Positions 30,098 through 45,200 are shown, counted from the stretch's first letter. The stretch is DNA of 64,000 bases from Blepharisma japonicum (GCA_949751835.1 CATKHK010000121.1:1-64000); one strand, 5' to 3'. Program-made: numbers and translations. Notes: generated from the sequence alone by a model not told the origin.

Positions 30098-33000
30098 ATG
30101 AAATTTGTGATCTTAAGATTAGTGGTTTTTATCACAATTGCCTCATCAAGGTTTTCAATATATATTCTATTTTGCCAAGAAACAGACCCTGAGCTTTCAC
30201 CTCAGATTTTCAATGACTTAAATGCTTTATATGGTGGCAAAATCGATATTTATCAAGAGAAAGCCAGTAAAGCATCAATTATAGAAAGAAACTATATGCA
30301 ACCTACTATCATTATAGACATTACCAAAAATTTGTTAATGAAACAAATAATTAAAGAGTCTTCAAGTATTTATAAATTTATTGTTATATCGCCTGAAGAC
30401 TTTACTAAAGGCTGCGCTGAATTAGAATATTTTTCTCATATTTCAGTCAATAATCATGCAGAAGCTATGATAAGCATGCTTTCTTATTTAAACTGAAATC
30501 GCTTTGGCATTACTTATAGTGATTCTTCCTATAATATAAATTTTCACAATTATTTCAAGGAAAAATTATTTTTTTATAGTGGGATTGTCCCTTCATCATT
30601 AAACTTAGGAAACGGAATAAGCCAAGATTTAGCTAATAAATTTGCATTGCGTGAAATTAAAGGTAAAGGATTACTAAATCTCATAATTGTAAATGAAGGG
30701 GAAGGAGCACAAAAAATAGTAAGCAGCTTAATATCAGGAAATATGTATAAAAATAATTTTGGCGTGATACTAGGAAGCAAAGCTATATGGGGCCCAAATA
30801 GTGATGGATTAATATTTCTAGTAGAAAAAGGTTTGGAATCGGCTAAAAGCTTAAATCATTATCACTCTCTCAGCATTATAAAACTTTTAAGGAGCATTGA
30901 TATAAATTCTGAGTCAATTTATCTAATAAATGAAAAACTAAGGAATAATACAGTTAACCAAAGCTCAGAAAATTATTTTTCTATCGTAAATGTGCAAAAT
31001 GGGTCTAAAAAAATAGCTGGAGAAATACAGAATAACAAAATAATGCTCTATGATGAATTATATTTCCCAGGAAACACAACAAATGTCCCGAAATCAATAA
31101 AGCCGCCAGTTGTTATATCAGTGGCATCTGGAAATTCAAATTTTAACGGAGTTGTGCTTGGCTCAAACAGCTATATAAAAATCGGTGCATTTTTTGCTAT
31201 GATATATGCTAAATACATCCACTTTTTAGACGACTTTAATTTAAGTTTATACCCAACAGACTGCAGTGCTGATTTTTATTTCAAACCTTTTTCACATAGC
31301 TGCTTATTAAAACAAAAATCAAATTTAGGACTTGCATTTTTGCCTTCTTATAATGATAATGTCTGCTATGGAACTATAAGCGATTTTAGAGCTCTTGGAA
31401 TAAAAATCCCATTAATTTCAGACCAATGCACTAGCGAGATTTTTACCAATAAAACAGCTTACCCTGAATTCGTTAGGATTACAAAAAGTTTTGCATTCCA
31501 TTCAAACACCTTAGCCTACCTTATGAAAATATTTGGCTGAAATTGTGCAATTGTTTTTTATGAAAATTCTACATTTGGCTTAGATATGTATAAATCCTTT
31601 TCCACTGTAGTTAAGAGTTTAGGGATAAAAATAGTCAATGATGAAGACAAAAGAATGCTTGATCCTCTATATGCTCCAGAATTATACGAAAATTATTCTG
31701 ATTATATACAAAATGCTATAAAAACTGAGTGTAAAATAATGGTACCATTGCTGCAGCCGACACCTTTATTTAACCTTTTTGGGCAGTTATATGATGAAGG
31801 TATGAGAGAAGGCGATTTTATTTATTTACTATATTTTCCAATTGTTGGGTATTTTGAGTACTCTCAAGTAATCACAAATAAAACTAGAGAAAACGTTAAA
31901 GAGCTTGCAGCAGGAGCTATAACATTATGGCAGTCTGAATGAGTAGGGAGCTATGGAGCATCTTTAATTGAGATCGGAAATAAATTTTATGGGAGTTTTC
32001 TATATGGAGGAACCTGCACCCCTTTTGACGCAGTCATGCTTGGGCTTCATGGAATAAAATACTTAATTGATACAGGAGAAGATTATGAAGATCCAGGGCT
32101 ATTAAATGAAGGAATCCGAAAAGTAAGGTTTACAGGCTGCTCAGGGACTGTACAAATTTCAAGTAATTCTAATGAAAAAAGCACAGCATTAATTAGCATT
32201 TGAAACGAAGTTTATAATGAAACTCAAAAACGCTTGACAAATGTTGAGGTGGGAAGCTACAGCATAGGAAGAAATCCTGCTTTTGTGTTTACTGCACCTA
32301 TTACTTGGCCAGATAGCTCAGCAACTATACCAAACCAAAAACGATTGAACCCTGATGATTGCCCTTTTAATCTTCATTTAATCCAAGGCTCAGATATTGG
32401 TAAAGCTCTTTATTATGTATTTGTGTGAGGGATTACAATAATTGTGGCTGTTTTATCTATTATTTTCTTAATTAAGTTTTACTGGAAAACAAAACTGCCA
32501 ATGCTTAGAAAAAAATGCGAAATAGCAGTAAATGATCATATTACTATTGTAATGATTTTTATTGATTTTTTACAATATTTAGCTATGGGCCCTGATATTA
32601 GGGCTTATGATAAAATCAGCTCTATTTTATATGATTATGCAGCTGTCAATTTATCTTATCTTATTCGCTTTAAAAATGGAGCTTATTGACTTGCAATTAT
32701 TTTTACCTTTTCAGCATGCTATCTATGACTGCTTTTGTCAGCTTTTATTTACTTAAAAATCTATGAATGAAAAAATAGTGAATGATTTAACAATATAGGT
32801 TTATTTGCTAAATATATAACTCCTATAATTGGAAACTTAGGACTCATCCCGATTACTCATATTCTCCTAACGATTTTCCAATGTGAAAATGGTATAGGAA
32901 ATGAAATAAGTGATGCGTATATGAATCATGACTGCTCAGTTTATTGCTACCAAGGCTATCACATTTTTTATATCGTCTTATCAGTAATAACTCTTTTGAT

Positions 33001-33625
33001 TTATTTACCATTATCTATATTATGCAGACCATTATGGCAGAATATAAGCATCAATACAAATGTTTACTCAAACCCTTCATATCTAGTAGTCAAAAGTATA
33101 TTTCAAATAATTGCAGTCGCCTTAAATAAAACTCTGAAACACTATAGCCAGTCTTTAGAAGGTCTTATATACTTGATATTTTCGATTTTTTTAATTATTT
33201 TTATGATATATCATAAACCTTATAATTACCAAAGATATAATCTCTGGGCGGTTGTCTCATTATTGGCTCTGTCTTGAAGCTTGATTTTATCGTCATTGTA
33301 CTATATAGTTTCTTATTTGGAGTATAAATTTTGAATAATCCTTCAATTTGGAGGGTGGCTAATAATTATTTTGTTGGCCTTGTTTGTTCAATATAAAAAA
33401 TTCCCGAATTTACTTTTCTCAACAAAGGGGGTTGAAATTAGCATTTTCTTTAAATTTGAGTTTACAAAGCAAATAATGCTGGAAGAAGTTATAAAAGAGC
33501 GGTCGAAAGCATATGAAATTTGTATGGATGAAAGCAAAAGTATGAATGAAAGCAAAATTATGGATGAAAGCAAAAGTATGATTGATATAAGTTCTAAGAA
33601 CGATTTAATAGATAGCAATTCATAA
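30098..33625 (+). CDS. Double Venus-flytrap membrane receptor, array gene A
   Basis: A 1175-residue protein. Signal peptide at 1-18. The first periplasmic-binding type I-like domain covers about 20-330. A second covers ~340-740, with the receptor-family line YPEFVRITKSFAFHSNTLAY, then FGWNCAIVFYENSTFG, and the late TPFDAVMLGLHGIKY and RFTGCSGTVQISSNSNEK. About eight membrane spans follow (~768-1100), then a ~75-residue cytosolic tail that here contains a repeated DESKSM-like unit. The frame is single and unbroken; many TGA codons serve as Trp. ANF-receptor-type domains bind amino-acid-like or peptide ligands. Function is inferred from architecture. First of four tandem paralogues. Confidence 0.82.
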
Positions 33626-33927
33626 TAAATGCATTTTAAATTATTTTAAATTTTGATTTATTTAATAACAGATTGAATATTTAAAAATTGCAAAACTTTC
33701 AAGACAGTTTATCAAAAATAAAAATTTATTATTATTATTTCTAAAGTAACTAATTATAATTTTGTGAAAAAAATAGCTGAATGTTTTATATTTCTTAGTT
33801 TTATCAAATATTGGTAAAATCAAAATACCATTTTTTAACCAACTAATTTAATATAGAACTTTCCGACCAGATTTATTTAAAAAACTGCATAAATGGGATT
33901 AGCTCACAAGGTTTTTATATTAATAAC
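33626..33927. other. Intergenic spacer between receptor genes A and B
   Basis: About 300 bp of AT-rich DNA with no supported feature. Confidence 0.35.
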
Positions 33928-36900
33928 ATGCGAATTTTTGTACTTTTTAATTTACTGGCTATCTCTTTGTCAAAGCTCTCAATATACATTCTTCACAGCC
34001 AAGAAACTGACAAGGAATTAATAGCACAAATTTCTAATGATTTAAGCGCATTATATAACAACAAAATTGACCTATTTCAAAATTTTATTGATGAAGCCTC
34101 AGAAATAGGTGCTAGTTACAATACTCCTACAATTGTTATTGACATTACAAAAAATTTATTTATAAAGCAAAAAATTAAAGACTCAGCCACAATTTTTAAT
34201 TTTATAATTATAACAATTGATGGGCAAACTGAAAGTTTTTGTGAGTGAGAGTTTTTTTCTCATATATCTTTCAGAAACCATGTTAAATCAATGATAGCTT
34301 TGTTATCATTTTTAAGTTGAAATAAAATTGGAGTTATTTACAGTGATACTCCATATAATTTAAAATTTCGAAATTATTTTGAAGAAGAATTGCTGCTAGG
34401 GGGAAATATTGAATTTTTCTCAATAGAGTTTGGAAATTGATTAAGCCAAGATTTAGCTGATAATTTAATATCAAGAGAAATAAAATCTAAAGGATTGAAT
34501 AAGATTTTAGTCTTGAATGAGGGTGAAGGAGCTGAAAAGATAATGCAGAGCTTTTTATCAAAAAATATGTATAAAGATGGCTTTGGGGCAATATTTGATG
34601 GGAAAGCTATATGGGGCCCAAATAATGATGGATTAGTATTTATTACTGAGGAAGGCACTGAATATGCTTTAAGCATAAATCATTATCACTCATTAAGTAT
34701 TATTAGCCTATTGCATAATATTGATATAGATTCTGAATCAATTTTCGCAATAAAGGAGAATATTAAAAATTCCACAGCAAACCGATTTTCTATTGTGAAC
34801 GTTCAGGAAAAAATTAAAAAAAATATTGGGTATATAGAAAATAATATAGTTTCAATTAAAAATCGTATTTTGTTTCCTGGGAACAGTTCAAGTAAGCCAG
34901 AATCAAAAAAACCTTCAATAGCTTTATCAATTGCCTCTGGAAATACAAATTTTAATGGCCATTATCTTTATTATAATAGTTATTACAAAATTGGTGCATT
35001 TTTTGCTATGGATTACGTGAAATATATTCATTTTTTAGACAATTTTGATTTAAGTTTATATGAAACAGACTGTAGTTCTGATTATTATGATCATAATTTT
35101 TCATATAATTGCTTATTAAAACAAAAATCAAAATTAGGTGTTGCGTTTCTACCTACTTATAATGATAATGTTTGCTATGGAACTATAAATGATTTTAGGG
35201 AGCTTGGGTTAAAAATTCCATTAATTTCAGATCAATGCACCAGTGAAATTTTTACCAATAAAACATCCTATCCAGAATTCGTCAGAATTATGAAAAGCTA
35301 CGCTTTTCATTCAAACACCTTAGCATATCTTATGAGTATTTTTAACTGAAAATGCGCAATTGTTTTCTATGAAAATTCAACATTTGGATTAGATATGTAT
35401 AAATCTTTTTCAAGTGTAGCAAAAAGTTTAGGAATTGAAATAGTTAATGATGAGGATAAAAGAATGTTGGATCCTTTATATGCTCCAGATATATATGAAA
35501 ATTATTCCAATTATATTAAAAATGCTATAAATACCCAATGCAAAATAATCATCCCATTAATGCAGCCAACTGCTATGTTCAATCTTTTCGGACAATTATA
35601 CGATGAAGGGATAAGACTAAATGATTTAATTTATTTATTATATTTACCAATAGTTGGATTCTTTGAATTCGCCCAAGCCATTACCGAAAAAACAAGATCC
35701 AGCATAAAAGATCTCTTAAATGGGTCAATAGCACTCTGGCAATCAGAATGAGTCGGAAGTTATGGAAATGCTCTTAATGATATAAGTAATCGTTTGTATG
35801 GAAAAAATGCCTATGGAGGAACTTGCCCCTCTTTTGATGCAGTGATGCTTGGTCTGCATGGAATAAAATATTTAATTGATGCTGGAGAAGACTATGAGGA
35901 TCCTCAGCTTTTAAATGATGGAATAAGAAAGTTAAAATTCACAGGGTGTTCAGGGACTGTACACATTTCAAGTAATTCTAATGAGAAAAGCATGGCATTT
36001 ATCAGTATATGAAATCAATATTTTAATAAAACTCTTGGATACTATCAAAGAACCATTGTAGGAAGCCATATTATAGGAGGAAATCCACCTTTTTCGTTTA
36101 TTAAAAATATTACTTGGCCTGATAATACGTATAAAATTCCAGGCGATAAAAGGCTGAACCCTGATAATTGTCCGTTTAATCTTCATTTAATACAAAACTC
36201 AGATGCTAGCTTCGGCTTATATTATGGATTTGTGTTTACAACTGCATTTATAGTAGTCACTTTATCTTCTATTATTTTAGTTAAAATTTATTTAAAAGCA
36301 CAGCTACCAATGATGGTGGAAAAAAGCCAAATAATGGTCCATGATTATATTATAATGGCCATGATCCTTGTAGATTTTTTTCAATATTTGGCTATGGGGC
36401 CTGACATAAGCGAATTTAACCGCATAGTCTCATTTTTATATGATTATGCATCAGTTAACTTGTCAGTTCTGATTAATTTCAAAGGCAGTCCTTATTGGAT
36501 TGCTATGATCACCACTTTCTCAATTTGTTATTTATGGCTATTTTTTTCGTTATTTATTTACTTAAAAATTGATAAATGAAAAAATATTGGAATTTTCAGC
36601 AGCATTGGTGCGTTTGCAAAATTTATAACACCACTTATTGGGAATTTAGGATTTATTCCAATAGCCCATATTCTCCTTACAATTTTTCAATGTGAAAAAG
36701 GAATAGGTAGCAGATTAAGTGAAAGCTTTATGAATCATGATTGCTCTGTCTTTTGCTATAAAGGTTCACATATTTTCTTTGTGATTTTATCAGTGATAAC
36801 GCTTTTGATTTATTTGCCTTTATCTATATTATGCAGGCCTTTATGGCAAAATTTAAATTCCAATGCAAATATTTATTCAAATCCTCCATTTTTAGTTGCT

Positions 36901-37410
36901 AAAAGCATTTTTCAAATTATTGCAGTAGTAATAAATAAAACACTAAAGAGCTATAGTCAATTTTTAGCTGGGTGCATATATTTAATATTTGTACTTATTT
37001 TTATTTTTTACACAAATTATAGAAAACCATATAACTACCATAGATGCAACTTATGGACACTCATTTCATTGGTGTCGTTATCATGAAGCTTAATTGTGAG
37101 CTCAATTTATTATTTAGCTGTTTTCCCTACAGACTATAAATTTTGAATTATATTGCAATTTGGAGGATGGTTGGCATTAATTATAATCGGCCTTATAATT
37201 CAATGACAAAAATTTCCTAGCCTCCTTTATTCTGTAAAAGGTATTGAAATCAGTATTTTCTTTAAATTTGCATTAACGAATCAAGTTGTGCTAGGTGAAG
37301 TTATAAAGAAGAGAAGATCTATTGACTATGAAGTAGAAGATGAAAAATTCGCAGTCGATATTAATTCCAAAAACGAACTTATAGATAGTAGAATTGTTAT
37401 GAGTAATTAA
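33928..37410 (+). CDS. Double Venus-flytrap membrane receptor, array gene B
   Basis: A 1160-residue paralogue of gene A with the same order: signal peptide (RIFVLFNLLAISLS), N-terminal binding domain, second binding domain (YPEFVRIMKSYAFHSNTLAY, CPSFDAVMLGLHGIKYLIDA, FTGCSGTVHISSNSNEKS), eight likely membrane spans and a short tail (RRSIDYEVEDEK-type). The membrane part includes MNHDCSVFCYKGSHIFFVI, with the conserved C-S-V-x-C-Y line shared by all copies. TGA reads as Trp throughout, including the Trp of FNWKCAIVFYEN and WQSEWVGSYG. No internal stop. Confidence 0.82.
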
Positions 37411-38288
37411 AATAAATTATTTTAATAAATACTATCTATAAATGGCATATTCGCTTTATATAAAGAAGCAAAGAGTCGTTTGATAAAAATTCTGCTTATT
37501 AGCATAAAAGTTTGATACTATTGAATTTAAAATTTTGATAAATTATTATTAATCCAAAAGCAATTATTACTCTTTTTTTACACTTTTTGCTATCCATATA
37601 ATATGGCTTTTTTAATTAATTTAATTGAAAATATGAATATTTAATTAGTTTTCCCTAAATCTTAAGAAGGAATATTTTTAATATTTTATATTATAAATTC
37701 AAATAAGAGCTCAATAAACTATTATGAGAAATATTTTATGAGTACTTTATTCGCTTTAATAAAATTCAAAAAGCAGAAAAAGCTATTTTAATAATAGGCT
37801 GCTTTGAATTATAACGAAAATATTTGCTCTAAAACAATATTTGATTATTCTTCCGCAATAATATCAATTCCATCTTCTTTATTTATAATTTATCTTCGAG
37901 CCCGTCAAAAATTAAGAGTTTTTTTTCTTTTCCATTTTGCATTGAAATTAGGTGTAAAAGATGTGAAAAATAACTAGCCTGAGTAAAGGATAATATATAA
38001 ATTATTACATCAAAAATACTTAAAATTGACTACAAGCTATTTGATTGAAATTTTGATAGCGTAATACTTATTTTTAAAAAATTTGCTAGAAAATATTCAG
38101 TTAGCGTGCCAATTTTTAAGATATACCATAAAGCTCAAAAGAAATGCCACATAATCAAAAAATTTCAACAAATATTTTATAGATAGTGTACTTAAGTTTT
38201 TAATTTTTATACTGAAGTCAATAATTATGATTTCGTCAGACACAATTAATAGCAGTAAGTTTAATTTTGGTGTTGTAATATTAAAAAT
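37411..38288. other. Intergenic spacer between receptor genes B and C, 0.9 kb
   Basis: The longest gap within the receptor array. AT-rich, no frame, no recognisable receptor relic. Confidence 0.4.
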
Positions 38289-41200
38289 ATGATTTTTTGG
38301 ACGTTGATGCTCATGAATTCCTTTCTTCTGGCCTCTTCAAAACTCTCTTTGCATATTATTCACGATGTAGAAGCCGACCAAGAATTGCTCTCCCAGGTCT
38401 TTAATGATTTAAATATATTATATCTAGACAAAATTGATCTATTTCAAGACTTCATTGATGAAAATTCAGAAATAGGCAAAAATTATACAAATCCAACGAT
38501 TGTAATTGATGCAACAAAAATATTATTAATAAAGCAAAAAATCAAAGAATCAGCTAGAATCTTTAATTTTGTCCACATAAAAATTTATGAACAATTTGAA
38601 AGTTCTGATCAGTGGGAGTTTTTTTCCCATGTTCCTACTTTTAATCATGCTCAAGCTATGTCAAGTATGCTTTCATTTTTAGGTTGAAATAAAATTGGGT
38701 TGATATACAGCAATTCATTTCAAAATGTTCAATTTCGTGATGATTTTGAGGAAGTACTGACATTTAATAGTGATATTAGTTTTATATTAAGAGGATTTGG
38801 GAATTGGCTAAGTCAAGGATCATCTGATAATTTAATTTCAAGAGAAATCAAAGCAAAAGGGGTAAATAATATTATAATATCTAACGAAGGCGAAGGGGCT
38901 CAAAAATTAGTAAAGAGTTTTGTATCAAAAAATATGTATAAGGATGGATTTGGGGTAATACTTGGAAGTGAGGCCATATGAGGCCCAAATAATGATGGGC
39001 TGATATTTATTGTAGAAAAAGGTTTGGAAAATGCTAAAAATTTAAATCATTACCATTCCTTAAGCATCATTAATCTTTTGAGCAGTATTAATATCAACTC
39101 AGATTCAATTTATATAATAAAAGAGAAACTTTGAAATTCCACAGTTGGCCAGCATCCTTTAAATTCATTTTCTATAGTGAATGTTCAAGAGAAAGCCAAA
39201 AAAATTGTTGGCTATATACAAAATAATACAGTCAGCCTTACTGAGCAAATAATATTTCCTGGAAACAGCACAAATATCCCAAAATCTTTAAAGCCACCGA
39301 TTGTGATATCAATTGCATCTGGAGATAAAAACTTTAATGGAGTTGTTCTCGGCTCGAATAGCTATTTTAAAATTGGTTCATTTTTTGCCTTGATGTACGC
39401 AAAGCACATTCACTTTTTGGACGATTTTAATTTAAGTTTGTATCCTACAGATTGCAGCGCTGATTTTTACTTCCACCCTTTTTCATATAATTGTCTATTA
39501 AGGCAGAAATCAAATTTGGGTGTCGCATTTCTCCCTTCTTATAATGATAACGTTTGTTATGGGACTATAAGCGATTTAAGGACTCTTGGAATAAAAATTC
39601 CATTAGTTTCAGACCAATGTACAAGTGAATTTTTTACCAATAAAACAGCTTATCCAGAATTTGTTAGGATTATGAAAAGTTTTGCATTTCATTCGAATAC
39701 TTTAGCATATCTTATGAGGATTTTTAATTGGGATTGTGCAGTTGTATTTTATGAAAATTCAACTTTTGGCTTGAATATATATAAATCCTTTTTTAGTATT
39801 GCAAGCAGCTTAGGAATAAAAATAGTTAATGATGAGAACAAAAGGATGCTGGATCCGTTATATGGTCCAGATTTGTATCAAAATTACACTGAGTACATGA
39901 AAAATGCTATAAAAACTCAATGCAAAATAATTGTTCCTTTATTAGAGGGTAATTCTATTTTTAACTTATTTGGGCAGTTGCATGATGAAGGTATAAAATT
40001 AGGAGATTTTATTTATTTATTATATTATCCAATTGCAGGATTTTTTGAACACTCACAAGGGATCACTAATAAGACAAGAGCAAATGTTAAAGAATTGGCA
40101 CATGGTTCATTTGGGCTCTGGCAATCTGAATGAGTCGGGAGTTATGGAAATTCATTAATTGCACTAGGAAACAAATTCTATGGATATTTTATGTATGGCG
40201 GAACGTGCCCTGCTTTTGATGCAATGATGCTAACAATTAATGGAATAAAGTATTTAATTGATGCTGGAGAAGATTATGAAGATCCTTACTTATTAAATGC
40301 AGGTTTACGAAAGGTAAAATTCGTGGGATGCTCAGGGACTGTACAAATTTCAAGTAACTCTAATGAAAAAAGTTCAGCAATAATCAGCATAATGAACGAA
40401 ATTTACAACGAAACACTTGGACATTATTTAAATCTAGAAGTCGGAACTTATAGTATTGGGAATAATCCACCTTTTGTATTCACAAAAAATATTATTTGGC
40501 CGGATAACACTCAAAATATTCCAGGAGAAAAAAGACTGAACCCTGATAACTGCCCCTTTAACTTGCATTTAATCCAAGATTCAGATTTTGGCTACGGCTT
40601 ATATTATGGATTTGTTTTTGTGACAGCTTTTATAGTTGTTGCTTTATCAACTATAATGTTAGTGAAATTATATTGAAATTCCCAGCTACCAATGATCACT
40701 GGTAAAAGTGAAATAACAGCCCACAATTATATTATAATGGCAATGATTCTTATTGATTTTTTGCAGTATTTAGCAATGGGTCCTGATATTAGCGCATTTG
40801 ATCAAGTTACTTCTTTCTTATATGATTATGCAGCAGTCAACTTATCAGTTCTCATTAATTTTAAGGGTGATCCCTATTGAATAGCTATTTCAGTAACTTT
40901 TTCTATTTGCTACTTATGGCTATTTTTATCTTTGTTTATTTACTTTAAACTTCATGAATGAAAAAATATTGATTTATTTGATAATATTGGGATTTTTGCA
41001 AAATTTATAACTCCAATTATAGGGAACTTAGGATTCATCCCAATAACCCATATTCTCCTCACAATTTTTCAATGTGAAAAAGGAATAGGAAGCAGATTAA
41101 GTGAAAGTTTTATGAATCATGACTGCTCAGTTTTTTGCTATGAAGATGAACATATATTCTTTGTAATTTTATCGGTGATTACTCTTTTGATTTATTTGCC

Positions 41201-41795
41201 TTTATCTATAGTATGTAGACCTTGCTGGCAAAGTATAGATATTAATGCAAATGTGTATGCAAACCCTTCATTTTTAGTTGCCAAAAGTATTTTTCAAATT
41301 ATTACAGTCGCTTTAAACAAAACATTGAAAAAATACAGTCAATCTTTCGATGGAGGGGTTTATTTTATATTTGTCATATTTTTTATATTTTTTGTGACGT
41401 ATAAAAAGCCATTTAATTACAATAGATGCAATCTATGGACAACGATGTCATTATTAGCCTTAGCATGGAGCTTAATTTTGTCCTCCGTTTATTATTCAGT
41501 TGGCCACTCAGACTATAAAGTTTGGATGATACTACAATTTGGAGGGTGAATAATAATTGCTGTAATTGGCATATTTGTCCAAAGAAAAAAATACCCAAGC
41601 TTACTTTATTCAGTTAAAGGGACTGAAATCAGCATTTTCTTTAAATTTGCATTCACAAAGCAAGTTATGCTTGAACAAGTTATGAAGAAGCAGATTAGAG
41701 CCTATGAGGTTTATGATTCCGACCAAGAAAAAAATTCAAGCGATATGAATTCGAAATATCAGTTTATCGATAGTCAATTTGTTTTAAGCATTTAA
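38289..41795 (+). CDS. Double Venus-flytrap membrane receptor, array gene C
   Basis: A 1168-residue paralogue with signal peptide IFWTLMLMNSFLLAS, two binding domains and eight spans. The second binding domain is very like that of gene A (CSADFYFHPFSYNCLL and SNLGVAFLPSYNDNVCYG occur almost unchanged), while the N-terminal domain is closer to gene B. This mixed similarity suggests exchange between copies. The Trp in WGPNNDG is TGA here but TGG in genes A and B, showing that the two codons are interchangeable. The tail ends SKYQFIDSQFVLSI. The frame is unbroken to TAA at 41793-41795. Confidence 0.82.
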
Positions 41796-42294
41796 ATTAT
41801 AATTTTTAAATAATTTTAGATATATATTTATTTGCTATTAAAAAAATAAATTTCAAACGAATAAATGATGAAAAGAATAGCTATATACAGATATAAGATT
41901 TAGTACATATTTAAGGGAGGCTAATAATTAATAATTATCCTCTTGCAAATATCATGATGTTTCAATTACTATAAATTTGAATCAAAAATCAGAGAAAGAA
42001 CCTCTGCCAAAAATCTTAATTTTTTAGCTATTACAATAAAATTCCCTCTGCATGCATTAAGAAAATTTGAGTCTTTTAATTATTTTTTTTGAAATCAATT
42101 TCTTGATATAATTATTTTTTTATTAAATTAAATGGACTAAGAGTTTTGGCTTTATCCTTGCAGAATAAAGATTAATCTGCATAGAGTTAATTTCACTTTT
42201 TAGGATCAGATTTGGCATATGCCTCCTTCTAGTTAATCATAATATTTTGAGCCAATAATCACATAGGCAGGTCTGATCTAATAATATAAGCATT
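41796..42294. other. Intergenic spacer between receptor genes C and D
   Basis: About 500 bp, AT-rich, no supported feature. Confidence 0.35.
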
Positions 42295-45200
42295 ATGAGA
42301 TTTTTTAAACTTGAGTGGCTTTTTTATTTTTGTTTTGTTGCATCAAAACTGTCTATACGAATTTTTTACAGTAATGAAACTGACAGAGGACTTACAGACC
42401 AGATTTATAATGATTTAAATGCGACTTACAGAGAAAATATTGAATTATATCAAGATTATGCTGATATAGTTACACTTACAGGCTGAAGCTATGTAGACCC
42501 AACCATAGTAATTGATTTAACCAAAAATTTATTATTGAAGCAAAAAATTAAAGATTTCTCAAGAATTCATAATTTTATTGTCTTAGAAATCACTGAACGA
42601 TTAGAAAATAACGATAGATGAATATACAGTAGTCATATTTCTACCAGTAATCATGCAATAGCAATGATGAAAATACTTTCATATTTAGGCTGGAGCAGAA
42701 TTGGGCTTATTTGTAGTGATTCTTATGAAAATATAAATTTTTGCAATCAAATTGAAACAAAATCATTTTTTTATAATGGTGGAAATGTTTTATCAAGAAA
42801 TTTTGGAAACTGGCTAGATCAAGATATAGCCGATAATTTAATAGCACGGGAAATTAAGGCAAAAGGATTAAATAATATTATAATTGCTAATGAAGGTGAA
42901 GGCGCAATAAAACTTATAAAAAGCCTTATTGGTAAAAATGTGTATAAAGATGGCTTTGGAGTAATACTTGGGAGTCAAGCTATATGAGGCCCAAGAGAGA
43001 ACGGGCTAGTATTTATAGTTGAAAAAGATATAGAACCTTCTGAGAGTATGAATCATTATCATTCACTCAGTATTATCAAACTTTTAAACAGTATTATTAT
43101 TAGCTCAGATTCAATATATTCCATAAAAGAGCAGCTTGATAAATTCACATTAAATCATGAACCTCCAAACATCTTTTCAATTGTAAACATCCAAAACAGC
43201 ACAAGAAAAATTGTTGGCTACATAGAAAATTTTTCAATCACCCTTACTGATACAATAATTTTTCCTGGAAGCACCTCAGAAATTCCAAATTCAGCAAAAC
43301 CAAAAATCACTATATCAGAGGCATCCGGAGATACAAATTATAATGGCCTTATTCTTGGTGCAAATGGTTTTTTCAAAATAGGTGCTGATTTTGCTTTGAA
43401 ATATTCAACTATAAATCATTATATTGAAGATTTTAACATAATTTTACATTCCACAGATTGCAGTGCCGATTTTTACGACCATAATTTTTCATATACCTGC
43501 TTTTCTAATGAAAAATCAAACATCGGGATTGCCTTTTTACCATCTTACAGTGATGATGTGTGCTATGGGACAGTCAATGATTTTAGAGAACTTGGAATAA
43601 AAGTCCCATTAATTTCAGATCAATGCACAAGTGATATTTTTACCAATAAAACTGCATATCCAGAATTCATTCGAATTATGAAAAGCTACGCTTTTCATTC
43701 AAACACATTGGCATACCTTATGAGCATTTTTAGCTGAAAATGCACTGTTGTCTTCTATGAAAACTCAACATTTGGGCTAGTCATGTATGATCATTTCACT
43801 GAAATAGCTAACAGTTTAGGGATAAAAATTGTTAACGATGAAAATAAAAGGATGCTAGATCCTTTATACAGTCCAGAAATGTATGAAAATTATGATGATT
43901 ATATTAGTAATGCTATAAATACTAAATGCAGAATTATAGTTCCTCTATTACAGCCTACTGCTGTATTTAACCTTTTTGGACAATTATATGATAAAGGCAT
44001 AACACTGGACGATTTTATTTATTTATTATATTTTCCTGTTGCTGGATATTTTGAATATTCACCTTCAATTACAGAGGAGACTAAACAAAAAGTAATTAAA
44101 CTTGCATATGGCGCATTAGGATTATGGCAATCTGAGTGAGTAGGTAGCTATGGAGCCAAGCTAAAAGCATTAGGTGACACTTTTTATGATCCTTCTTGAT
44201 ATGGAGGAAATTGCCCTTCATTTGATGCTATGTCCCTCGTTCTTCATGGCTTAAAATATATAATTGATGGAGGAGGTGATTATGAAGATCCAGAATTACT
44301 AAATGAAGGGATACGAAAAGTAAAATTTACAGGATGCTCAGGAACGGTTCAGATTTCAAGTAATTCCAATGAAAAAAATACAGCACTTATAAGTATAATG
44401 AATGCTGTATATAATAAAACTCTTGGGCATTATGTAAATATCAAAGTTGGTAGCTACACAGTAGGGAGTAATCCTCCATTTTTATTTACAAATAATATCA
44501 CCTGGCCTGATAATACTACAAATACTCCAAACGAGAAAAGACTAAATCCTGATAATTGCCCATTTAATCTTCATCTAATTCAGGATTCAGATGCTGGAAT
44601 TGGCTTATATTATGTCTTTGTATTTGGAATCACATTTATTGTTGTAATTTTATCCGCTATAATTTTAATCAAATTATATTGGCATTCATACTTGCCAATT
44701 ATAATACAAAGATGTGAAGTAAAAGCTAATGATTATGTAGCCATGGCCATGATTTTCATTGATTTTTTACAGTACTTAGCGATGGGGCCTGACCTTAGCG
44801 TTTATGATGAAATAAGTTCGTTTTTATATGACTATGCAGCAATTAATTTATCAGATCTTATCGAGTTTAAAGGTGACACTTATTGAATTGCAATTATCAT
44901 GACTTTTTCAATTTGTATTTTATGGGTATTTTTATCTATGTTTGTCTATTTCAGATTTGATGAATATAAAAATATTGATATATTAGACAGCATAGGGATT
45001 TTTGGGAAATTTATCACTCCTATAATAGGAAATTTAGGATTAATCCCTATAACTCATATTCTTCTGACAATTTTTAAGTGTGAAAAAGGAATCGGAAATA
45101 AAATAGATGAGAGCTTTATGGATCATGACTGCTCTGTTTTTTGTTATAAAGACGAACACATTTTTTTTGCGATTTTATCAGCCTTGACATTGCTTATTTA

